Source: Sulfurimonadaceae bacterium
Lineage (GTDB): Bacteria > Campylobacterota > Campylobacteria > Campylobacterales > Sulfurimonadaceae
Length of the DNA: 7,147 bases
Direction: 5' to 3'
NCBI GenBank assembly: GCA_030610325.1
Contig: JAUWRZ010000105.1
Span: 1 to 7,147 of the forward strand
A program made the position numbers and the translations under genes. The notes beneath the pieces are model-generated. The model did no database searches and was not told the DNA's origin. It saw only the letters and a program-made list of their open reading frames with translations. Of the stretch, positions 1 to 6,115 are shown piece after piece. The stretch's first letter is position 1. Each line of letters begins with the position of its first letter.

Positions 1-1904
1 CCAATGACATCATCCTGCGTGGTCAGAAAAAGGACAATATCAATGTCCTTATAGACGGAGCAAAAGTGTGTGGCGCCTGTCCCAACCGCATGGACCCACC
101 TACCTCACATATCGTCACCCATAATATAGACTCTGTTGAGATCATCGAGGGACCTTATGATGTCGAGAACTTCGGGACACTCAGCGGTGGGGTCTATGTG
201 ACCACGACCAAACCTCAGAAAGGCTTTCACGGGGATGTCAACGTCAATATGGGAAGCTGGGGCTATAAGAAAGTATCTGCGACCGCCACAGGTGGAAATG
301 ATATGGTCCGAGTCCTTTTTGGTGCCTCTTATGAGACCAGTGAGCAGTATAAGGATGGTGATGGCAACACATTCGCCGATCAGGTAGACAACTTCATCGC
401 CAACTCTACAAATCCGGGTGCCGTTGGAGGTACCGCCTATCTTCCTCAATACAGAGATATGGATGCCTATACCAAGAAGTCGTTTATGGGTAAGGTCTTT
501 ATCGACTTCACGGACGATCAGGAGCTGAAGCTGGAGTATACACGTAACGAAAGCGATGATGTCCTCTACCCATCAAGCAAGATGGACGCCATAGTCGATG
601 ACTCCAACATCTATAACGTCCAGTACAAGGTCGAGAACCTTGGCAGCCTCTCTAAAGAGTTGAGTGCCCAGTACTACCATACAGATGTAGAGCACCCGAT
701 GTCCATTCGTTACCGTAAAGCTTCTTTGGGCTTGATGCCTGATGGTTCGGTAAAAGGTGATATCACCAGTGCTCTGACGACCGATATGGATGGTCTTAAG
801 ATCAAGAACGTGACCGAACTGGACAAAGATATGGAGTTGACCGTCGGTGGCGATCTCAGTAGACGTAACTGGGACGGTATCTATACCAGAAATGGTAATG
901 CGATGAAGTACACCCCACCTTCACCAAAGGCCGGTGATATCAAGACCAGTATCCCTAATGTAGATACGGATAATGCAGCACTCTTCCTCGAGTTTGTCCA
1001 TAACACCGGGGCTCTAGAGTATAAAGTCGGTGCACGCTATGATGACACTACGGTCACACCAGAAGGCAACGAGCCTGATAACGACTACAGTGCGTTCAGT
1101 GCCAATGTCTTTGCTACATACACCGCTACAGACACCATGAAGATCTTTGGTGGTGTCGGTAAGGCATCTCGTGTCCCTGATGCGAGAGAGCTCTACTGGT
1201 ACAGCTCTACTGGTGTTCAAGCCGGTACGACAGATCTCGATCAGACTACCAACTATGAAGTCGATCTCGGTATGGAGAACAGCTATGAGCAGTTCACCAT
1301 CAAGTCGAAGATCTTCTATAGTATGCTTGAGGACTACATCTACTTCAATGCCGACAATGTCAATGCGACCGGTGCCGCTTTCCACTCGTTCCAGAACATA
1401 GATGCTACTATCTACGGTCTTGATATCATTGCCTCTTACTATGCAAGTGACCTTCTCTCTGTAGACTTTGGAGTCGCCTACCAGCGTGGTAAGAAAGACG
1501 AAGCACTTACCATCACTGAAGGACCACAAGCGGGACAGAAGCAGACCAATACCAATCTGGCAGAGATCCCACCTCTAAAAGGGAACATCGCTCTTAACTA
1601 TGAGTATATGCCGGAGAGTCTCGCTAAGATCGAAGTCGTGGCTTCAGATAGCTGGGACGATTTTGATAGTGATAATGGTGAGCAGAAGATCGATGCATGG
1701 ACGATCCTAAACCTGAAAGTAGACCATCAGTTTGACAGTGGATTTGGTCTGGCAGTCGGTGTGGACAATGTCTTTGATAGCACCTATGCCCTCTCAAACA
1801 CTTATCAGGACCTTATCCTCATCAATGACGCGACAAATGATCCTATCATGCGTATGAACGAGCCTGGACGTTACTTCTATGTCAGTGCACGTTATACGTT
1901 CTAA
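1..1904 (+). CDS. TonB-dependent outer-membrane copper receptor, OprC/NosA-like (5' end missing)
   Basis: Outer-membrane beta-barrel receptor, probably importing copper with TonB-ExbB-ExbD energy. The reading frame is open from base 3, giving 633 visible residues. The signal peptide, any TonB box and the start of the plug lie outside the window, and the GTG at 66 is internal. The plug is recognisable from 'VLIDGAKV' followed by 'CPNRMDPPTS' (78-107) and 'VEIIEGPYDVENFG'. Beta-strand-like barrel sequence follows, ending in 'NEPGRYFYVSARYTF' with the usual C-terminal Phe. In Pseudomonas OprC, copper is bound by a CxxxM element in the plug and an HxM element in the barrel. Here these would be Cys 78-80 and Met 90-92, with His 693-695 and Met 699-701 ('VEHPMS'). 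NosA of this family supplies copper for N2O reductase in P. stutzeri. Copper specificity is inferred from these motifs. An extra Cys (69-71) makes the motif CxxCxxxM. The gene is convergent with the NUDIX gene. Confidence 0.88.
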   Translation, partial: NDIILRGQKKDNINVLIDGAKVCGACPNRMDPPTSHIVTHNIDSVEIIEGPYDVENFGTLSGGVYVTTTKPQKGFHGDVNVNMGSWGYKKVSATATGGNDMVRVLFGASYETSEQYKDGDGNTFADQVDNFIANSTNPGAVGGTAYLPQYRDMDAYTKKSFMGKVFIDFTDDQELKLEYTRNESDDVLYPSSKMDAIVDDSNIYNVQYKVENLGSLSKELSAQYYHTDVEHPMSIRYRKASLGLMPDGSVKGDITSALTTDMDGLKIKNVTELDKDMELTVGGDLSRRNWDGIYTRNGNAMKYTPPSPKAGDIKTSIPNVDTDNAALFLEFVHNTGALEYKVGARYDDTTVTPEGNEPDNDYSAFSANVFATYTATDTMKIFGGVGKASRVPDARELYWYSSTGVQAGTTDLDQTTNYEVDLGMENSYEQFTIKSKIFYSMLEDYIYFNADNVNATGAAFHSFQNIDATIYGLDIIASYYASDLLSVDFGVAYQRGKKDEALTITEGPQAGQKQTNTNLAEIPPLKGNIALNYEYMPESLAKIEVVASDSWDDFDSDNGEQKIDAWTILNLKVDHQFDSGFGLAVGVDNVFDSTYALSNTYQDLILINDATNDPIMRMNEPGRYFYVSARYTF

Positions 1905-1912
1905 ACACTCAA

Positions 1913-1935
1913 GATAAAGGCGCTTCGCCTTTATC
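1913..1935. terminator. Hairpin terminator between convergent genes, possibly bidirectional
   Basis: A perfect inverted repeat, GATAAAGGCG and CGCCTTTATC, surrounds a 3-nt CTT loop (or a 9-bp stem with a GCTTC loop). It begins 9 bases after the receptor stop codon and lies 36 bases beyond the NUDIX stop on the other strand. On the plus strand it is followed by a pyrimidine-rich stretch (ATCTTCCTTCCTTATCTTTT), and on the minus strand by TTGAGTGTTT. Neither is an ideal U-tract, so efficiency is uncertain, but the position between two converging genes fits a shared terminator. It may be stronger for the rightward receptor transcript. Confidence 0.72.
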
Positions 1936-1970
1936 ATCTTCCTTCCTTATCTTTTCATCCACTCTTATAT

Positions 1971-2528
1971 CTACTGATCAAAAAACCACATGAAAGCAAA
2001 CATCAGTCCCGGCGTCTTCGGCCTGCTCTCATCAAAGAGAAATGCTTTGGCATCGCTACGATCAAGATAGATGACCTCGATCGCTTCTACATCGATCCCG
2101 CCACCCTCATGGGCTTTCATCGACTCATCCAGCTCCGCATAATAAAGTGTCTGTCTCGCACCAGCAAAACCGACTGCCGTGTAGAAGGATGTCATCTTGC
2201 TAATCTTCTCTACAGGGACATCAAAACCACACTCTTCATGGATCTCTTCACGAGCTATCTCGACAAGCGATTTACTTTTATCTACTATCCCGGCACAGAG
2301 CTCAAAAGTGAAGCCATATCCATCTTTGAGATAGACAGGAGGCCGAAACTGTTTGACAAGGACAAAGGCATCCTTCTCTCGATGATAAAGCAAGATAGCG
2401 ACACTGTCATGGACCTTGGCGATGTCCCAGCTCTTGGGCACACCGTCTTGAAGATAACTCATCCGCTCAAGCTTGACAAACGAAGAGTCACTGCAGGGCC
2501 TTAACGTGATGTTCTCGATCGTGTACAT
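1971..2528 (-). CDS. NUDIX hydrolase, NUDT14/ADP-ribose pyrophosphatase-like
   Basis: A 185-residue cytosolic NUDIX hydrolase that probably splits a nucleoside-diphosphate sugar (UDP-glucose, ADP-ribose or similar) into NMP and sugar phosphate. The NUDIX box spans residues 80-102, from 'GIVDKSKSLVE' to 'REEIHEECGF'. The three metal-binding glutamates of the REUxEE core are present (E95, E98, E99). The usual Glu at box position 7 is Lys86 and the usual Arg at position 15 is Glu94. Preceding 'FELCAG' and 'LVKQFRPPVY' resemble the eukaryotic UDP-glucose pyrophosphatase NUDT14 and the AdpP/YffH group. The ATG at 2528 is preceded by AAGGAG (2535-2540) with a 6-nt spacer. The gene is last in a minus-strand run, 22 nt after mgtE, and ends before the convergent hairpin. 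Family membership is firm, but the substrate cannot be fixed from sequence alone. Confidence 0.88.
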   Translation of the reverse strand: MYTIENITLRPCSDSSFVKLERMSYLQDGVPKSWDIAKVHDSVAILLYHREKDAFVLVKQFRPPVYLKDGYGFTFELCAGIVDKSKSLVEIAREEIHEECGFDVPVEKISKMTSFYTAVGFAGARQTLYYAELDESMKAHEGGGIDVEAIEVIYLDRSDAKAFLFDESRPKTPGLMFAFMWFFDQ

Positions 2529-2550
2529 CAGGTACTCCTTAAAGGGATCT

Positions 2551-3900
2551 CTAAAGCATGATCAGTTGTGCAAGTCCCAAAAAGCTTAAAAAACCAAACA
2601 CATCTGTGGCCGTAGTCAAAAGTACTGTCGAACCGACTGCCGGATCGACATCCAGACGTTTCAGAAAAAGAGGGATCGCGGCACCGAACAGTCCGGCTAT
2701 GATCATATTGATAAGCATCGCCAGTCCTATCACAAGACCAAGAGAGGGAAGGTCAAACCATAAAAAGGCGATGACACCGATGAGGAGGGCAAAAAGAACA
2801 CCGTTAAAGACACTTACGATGATCTCCTTACTCAGGGCTTGGCGGGCATTCTCTGCATCGACATCCCCCAGGGCCATCTGACGTACCATGACAGTCAGTG
2901 TCTGCGTACCGGCATTACCGCCCATCGAAGCGACGATAGGCATCAAGATAGCCAGTGGGATGAAGGCGGCCAGCGTCTCATCAAACATACCGATGACGAT
3001 GGAAGCTAAAATAGCCGTTATAAGGTTCAAGACCAGCCATGAGGAGCGTTTTTTAAAGATACCAAAGATATCATCTTCCTGCTCGGTGTCATCATCTACC
3101 CCTGCCAGGTTGTAGATCTGATCCGTCGCACGCTCCTCGATGACATCATAGATATCATCCGAGGTGATACGTCCGACTAACTTACCCTGCCAATCGATCA
3201 CCGGTAAGACTGTAAGGTCGTACTGCTCAAACATCGTCGCGACCTCTTCAATATCTGCGACCGCCTCTACAGAACGAAACTCCTTTGTCTCGATCAGCTC
3301 CCGATAGGTCTTTGAGAAGTCATATAAGATCAGATCCCCAAGTGGTATCGTAGCTATCAGGCGACGGTGGTCATTGATGATGAAGACCTGATAGATGTTC
3401 TCAAGCTCATCCGCTTCTTTAAGTCGCTTCAGCCGGTCGACAGAGGCTTGTACCGTCTCATCAAGCATCGCATCGAAAAGCTCTGTCTGCATCCAGGCAC
3501 CGGCCTGGTCCTCTTCGTAACGACGAAGCTTGTCGATATCTTCTCTATCATCCTCATCAAGATGCGAGATGACCTGTTCACTCTTATCCTCATCAAAATC
3601 ATCGATATCGTTGACAAGGTCTGTCGCATCATCGGACTCAAGTCCTTCGACAGCCTGCGCCAGCTCTTCGGAGGAGAGGTGAGCGATCGCCTCATCTTTT
3701 CGCTTTTCAGGCAACTCCAGCAGGACATCACCGAGTATGTCCTGAGGGATCTTTTCCAGGGCCTCAAGAAAAGCTTCCCGGCTCTCTTTCTTATAGATCT
3801 TTTTAAGGAGGTAAGCGATCTCTGAGGCATGGATGGAGTGTGACTCCGGGTCTTGCAGGAAGTTTTCGAAAGTGTGTTGGATCTCGCTAAAGTGTCTCAT
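2551..3900 (-). CDS. mgtE: Magnesium transporter MgtE
   Basis: Inner-membrane Mg2+ channel/transporter that works as a dimer and is gated by cytosolic Mg2+. The 449 residues match the family's usual size of about 450. An acidic helical MgtE-N domain covers about residues 25-130 and is rich in D/E (for example 'LESDDATDLVNDIDDFDEDK'), as expected for the Mg2+ sensor. A CBS pair covers about 135-260 ('QVFIINDHRRLIA', 'VLPVIDWQGKLVGRITSDDI'). Five membrane segments follow at about 287-305, 311-326, 359-380, 385-409 and 421-447. The signature 'GGNAGTQT' is at 327-334, and Asp433 in 'TATDVFGF' corresponds to the pore aspartate of Thermus MgtE. The ATG at 3900 lies inside the 3' end of the csd3-like gene (14-nt overlap), with GAGGAG at 3908-3913 and a 7-nt spacer. 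There is no room for a Mg2+ riboswitch directly upstream. Confidence 0.96.
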   Translation of the reverse strand: MRHFSEIQHTFENFLQDPESHSIHASEIAYLLKKIYKKESREAFLEALEKIPQDILGDVLLELPEKRKDEAIAHLSSEELAQAVEGLESDDATDLVNDIDDFDEDKSEQVISHLDEDDREDIDKLRRYEEDQAGAWMQTELFDAMLDETVQASVDRLKRLKEADELENIYQVFIINDHRRLIATIPLGDLILYDFSKTYRELIETKEFRSVEAVADIEEVATMFEQYDLTVLPVIDWQGKLVGRITSDDIYDVIEERATDQIYNLAGVDDDTEQEDDIFGIFKKRSSWLVLNLITAILASIVIGMFDETLAAFIPLAILMPIVASMGGNAGTQTLTVMVRQMALGDVDAENARQALSKEIIVSVFNGVLFALLIGVIAFLWFDLPSLGLVIGLAMLINMIIAGLFGAAIPLFLKRLDVDPAVGSTVLLTTATDVFGFLSFLGLAQLIML

Positions 3901-5104
3901 CCATCAACTCCTCTTTTGACACTATCTGCTGACAGGTGTCCGGGTCGATATAGCAAGTGTTCTCAAAAAGAGTCACTTTCTCAGCTTGTTGCTCTACCTC
4001 AAGATAGAGATCGATCTCATCATCAAGCTCTGCTTTAAGCTCTTTGAACGCCTTGAGTCTTTGACCTTTTAGTTTGTTGGTACTCACCTGTACGACCCTT
4101 GCCGGATTGATAGCACGCCCGTTTTTATAGAGGCCGAAGTGTAGATGCGGACCGGTCGAAAGGCCTGTTGTACCAACATAACCTATCACCTGCCCTTTTT
4201 TGACATACTTACCTCTCCCCATACCACGTTTGAAGGATTTCTGATGAGCATAGAGGGTCATATAGCCATCTTTATGACGGATCTTCGTCAGGTTGCCGTA
4301 CCCTCGTGTATAACCGGCAAAGATGATCTTTCCACTGCCGGCTGCCATGATAGGCGTACCCCGCCTGGCAGCATAATCAATGCCAAGATGTGCTCTGTAT
4401 CGCTTGAGTATCGGATGGAAACGCCGTTTTGTGAAGCCCGAACTTACTCTTGCGTTTCGCACCGGCCTCGCAAGCAGAAAACCCTCTACCTCATTACCCT
4501 TCTCATTGTAGTAACGCTCATCACTGTTAAGATAGAGATAGTGGCGTTTACTCCTCATCTCGATCATCGCCACTTCAAGCTTTGGCATCGTAAACGGTCT
4601 TCCGAGGCGATATTTTCGCGTATAGATCATGACCAGCGGATCGCCCTTACGCAGATCACGGCGAAAGTTCAGTGAGTTCTTAAACCCGTTGACAAAACTC
4701 TGTGCGACCCTTGAGGAGCCTGTAGCCTTGACAATATCGATATAAGGTGAGTTCTCGATCTTGACGACAAAGGCATCACGTCGGAGCTCACTGATGATAG
4801 GCAGTGCCTCGAACGTAAATGCACCCTCTTTTTTCAGCAGGTGCAGTTGTAGTTCATCATTGACCGGGATCAGGACCTGTTCAAGTGAGTCATTCGTATT
4901 AAACAGTACCTGATACTCTACCCCCGTAATGATCTCTTCGGTAAGTTTCTGATCCTCTTTATCGAGGTCATAGTACAACGACTGCGGCATCTCATTAGCT
5001 TCAAGAAAAGTCAAAAACGTCTCACCGTTTTTCCATTTCATGTTCTCGGCATGCGCTGCAAAGAGTATTAAAGGCAACGCGATCAAGAGCATGAGTCGAA
5101 CCAT
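3887..5104 (-). CDS. csd3: M23 family peptidoglycan endopeptidase, Csd3/Pgp3-like
   Basis: Periplasmic zinc peptidase of the LytM/M23 family. The H. pylori relative Csd3 (HdpA, HP0506) is a D,D-endopeptidase and D,D-carboxypeptidase that relaxes cross-links and trims pentapeptides, affecting cell shape. The length, 405 residues, is close to Csd3. A signal peptide covers residues 1-19 ('MVRLMLLIALPLILFAAHA'). An N-terminal region of about 180 residues precedes the catalytic domain at about 215-340. The zinc ligands are His239 and Asp243 ('HLGID') and His322 ('HLHFG'), with catalytic His287 ('LYAH') and His320, so the site is complete. The Csd3 N-terminal domain blocks its own active site with a glutamate, and Glu57 in 'TEEIITGVEY' is a possible counterpart (inference). 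A charged helical tail has Cys384 and Cys391. The start at 5104 gives a good signal peptide, but its ribosome site (GTAGGAAAT) is modest. First gene of the minus-strand run. Confidence 0.9.
   Translation of the reverse strand: MVRLMLLIALPLILFAAHAENMKWKNGETFLTFLEANEMPQSLYYDLDKEDQKLTEEIITGVEYQVLFNTNDSLEQVLIPVNDELQLHLLKKEGAFTFEALPIISELRRDAFVVKIENSPYIDIVKATGSSRVAQSFVNGFKNSLNFRRDLRKGDPLVMIYTRKYRLGRPFTMPKLEVAMIEMRSKRHYLYLNSDERYYNEKGNEVEGFLLARPVRNARVSSGFTKRRFHPILKRYRAHLGIDYAARRGTPIMAAGSGKIIFAGYTRGYGNLTKIRHKDGYMTLYAHQKSFKRGMGRGKYVKKGQVIGYVGTTGLSTGPHLHFGLYKNGRAINPARVVQVSTNKLKGQRLKAFKELKAELDDEIDLYLEVEQQAEKVTLFENTCYIDPDTCQQIVSKEELMDETL
3908..3913 (-). promoter_or_regulatory. mgtE ribosome binding site inside the csd3-like gene
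   Basis: On the minus strand GAGGAG is followed by a 7-nt spacer and the mgtE ATG (3900-3898). It falls within the last codons of the peptidase gene, whose TAG is at 3889-3887. The arrangement favours translational coupling of the two proteins and decides the mgtE start. Confidence 0.8.
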
Positions 5105-5118
5105 ATTTCCTACCCCTA

Positions 5119-5131
5119 TGCCAGACTGGCA
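5119..5131. repeat. Perfect palindrome TGCCAG-A-CTGGCA upstream of the csd3-like gene
   Basis: Two 6-bp arms around a single central base end 14 bases upstream of the peptidase ATG. The half AGACTGGCA recurs exactly at 5175-5183, 52 bases away. The form and place suit a repressor operator or a leader hairpin, but no regulator is identified and short palindromes can occur by chance. Confidence 0.4.
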
Positions 5132-5144
5132 GACCAGATGTAAA

Positions 5145-5159
5145 GGAGTATCACACTCC
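5145..5159. repeat. Short inverted repeat GGAGT-ATCAC-ACTCC in the divergent promoter region
   Basis: The arms are 5 bp with a 5-nt centre. On the minus strand the centre reads TGTGATACT, which resembles an extended -10 element (TGnNATACT type) and could drive the csd3-mgtE-NUDIX unit, with transcription starting near 5140. Other possible minus-strand -10 hexamers are AATAAT (5183-5188) and TATAAG (5216-5221). None has a clear -35, so the minus-strand promoter is not resolved. Confidence 0.3.
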
Positions 5160-5237
5160 CTGTATGGTCAGCTTAGACTGGCATTATTTTTATTTTGAAG
5201 AGTATCAAAACTTCACTTATACAAAGGTTTGCTCCGG

Positions 5238-5243
5238 TATAAT
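5238..5243 (+). promoter_or_regulatory. -10 box of the pgbA-like/glcD transcription unit
   Basis: The hexamer TATAAT matches the sigma-70/RpoD consensus exactly and lies 21 bases before the TTG start. Transcription would begin near 5250, leaving a leader of about 15 nt that just contains the ribosome binding site. No good -35 lies at the ideal distance; TTCACT at 5212-5217 would need a 20-nt spacer. Campylobacterota housekeeping promoters often lack a conserved -35, so this is not a strong objection. The upstream stretch is A/T-rich. Confidence 0.6.
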
Positions 5244-5264
5244 CGCAGTTAAAAAAGGTTCTAT

Positions 5265-6107
5265 TTGCGTGTTCTTATCCTCCTTGTACTGTTGCCGTTC
5301 TCACTACTTGCGGGCTCTCTATCCTCCCCTCTTGTGGAGGTCGATGGCAATAAAGCCACTGTAAAGATCAACCGTACAAGTACGGGAGTCAGCGGCTTCA
5401 TAGTCCGTCATTTCAACACAGAGCGGAGCACCATCCTCGCCAACGCCACCGTCACTGGTTATGATAGTGAACGTGGAGTCGCCCTCCTGGAGCTCTCTAC
5501 TTATACCGGACTAAGACAGAGTTCACTTCCAAGTGGAAGATGGACACCACAAGCCGGAGATGAGGCAGTACTTGGATTTGCCTATACCCGGGCACTCCTC
5601 ATCGCACCCAGCGATGAGACCTATCACTCCATCATATCAAGGGTCCCTTCACTTCAGTGGGCACATCCTGACACCTTTGCTGCTTTTCTCTCCTATCGTG
5701 GGCACCCTACACCTCTACAGAAGGACTTTAAAGACTTTTGTACTACGTCCTCCTCCGGGCTACTCTACATCCACCTCAAAAAAAGCCTCTTCACGATGGA
5801 TTGTAAAAGTATGCATCTGTTGCAGATCATACCTGTCGATATTGAACGCAAGGATGTCAAACTTCCCTTCTATTTTCGATTTGAGAAGATCAGGGAGGCC
5901 TGGTGGGGTGAAGGAAGTGATAGACTCACCTCGTACGACCCCTACTATTTTGGCCTGATCGTCAAAAACAATCCGGACAGTGAACTACTCAAGACGTATG
6001 CACAGGAGAACGACATCCCGCCTGAACTACTGGAGTCACACTGGCATGATGGGTTCACAGGACTCTTTGAGGGTGTCGAAGAAGAGAATCAGCCAGAAGT
6101 AAAATAA
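5265..6107 (+). CDS. Secreted protein with PgbA N-terminal-like domain
   Basis: A 280-residue exported protein resembling the N-terminal domain of H. pylori plasminogen-binding protein PgbA. The likeness was judged from remembered features: a segment like 'LLIAPSDETY' (111-120), a following 'FAAFLSYRG' region, and a Cys pair (C159, C180) flanking 'SGLLYIHLKKSLFTM'. The signal peptide is 'MRVLILLVLLPFSLLAGS', probably cut after Ser18. No lipobox or other membrane segment is visible. The start is TTG at 5265: a frame-matched TAA at 5250 rules out anything further upstream, AAAAGG (5253-5258) sits 6 nt before it, and it yields the full signal peptide. PgbA of H. pylori is longer and binds plasminogen through a lysine-bearing C-terminal part; here the tail is short and acidic ('GVEEENQPEVK'), though the last residue is Lys. 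Plasminogen binding should not be assumed, and the cellular role is unknown. Position next to glcD matches H. pylori HP0508-HP0509. Confidence 0.75.
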   Translation: MRVLILLVLLPFSLLAGSLSSPLVEVDGNKATVKINRTSTGVSGFIVRHFNTERSTILANATVTGYDSERGVALLELSTYTGLRQSSLPSGRWTPQAGDEAVLGFAYTRALLIAPSDETYHSIISRVPSLQWAHPDTFAAFLSYRGHPTPLQKDFKDFCTTSSSGLLYIHLKKSLFTMDCKSMHLLQIIPVDIERKDVKLPFYFRFEKIREAWWGEGSDRLTSYDPYYFGLIVKNNPDSELLKTYAQENDIPPELLESHWHDGFTGLFEGVEEENQPEVK

Positions 6108-6110
6108 GGA
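6106..6110 (+). promoter_or_regulatory. glcD ribosome binding site overlapping the upstream stop codon
   Basis: AAGGA shares its first two bases with the TAA of the PgbA-like gene and stands 5 nt before the glcD ATG at 6116. It fixes the glcD start and supports translation from a shared transcript, because the whole intergenic gap is only 8 nt. Confidence 0.8.
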
Positions 6111-6115
6111 TCAAC

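Noticed and set aside
66..68. GTG as the true start of the TonB-dependent receptor
   Set aside because: The same frame is open back to base 3 and encodes plug-domain sequence ('ILRGQKKDNINVLIDGAKV') typical of the family, so the gene begins left of the window.
1014..1529. 171-codon open frame on the minus strand inside the receptor gene
   Set aside because: It lies fully antisense to well-supported receptor coding sequence, has no recognisable domain, and is best explained as a shadow of that gene's codon use. The same holds for the minus-strand frame at 105-449.
2109..2504. Plus-strand open frame opposite the NUDIX gene
   Set aside because: It is antisense to a gene with an intact NUDIX box and a strong ribosome site, and no domain is recognisable.
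3367..3825. Plus-strand open frame opposite mgtE, with another minus-strand frame at 3429-3830
   Set aside because: Both fall in the region coding for the acidic MgtE-N and CBS domains; low-complexity acidic codons leave the other frames open by chance.
3900..3960. Mg2+-sensing riboswitch upstream of mgtE
   Set aside because: The region is peptidase coding sequence with an overlapping start codon, leaving no untranslated leader for such an element.
4145..4675. 176-codon plus-strand open frame opposite the csd3-like gene
   Set aside because: It is antisense to the complete M23 catalytic domain, with no family resemblance.
5164..5364. 66-codon plus-strand open frame across the divergent promoter and the start of the PgbA-like gene
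   Set aside because: It overlaps the PgbA-like gene in another frame and spans the TATAAT box. The overlapping frame at 5265 has the signal peptide and the better ribosome site.
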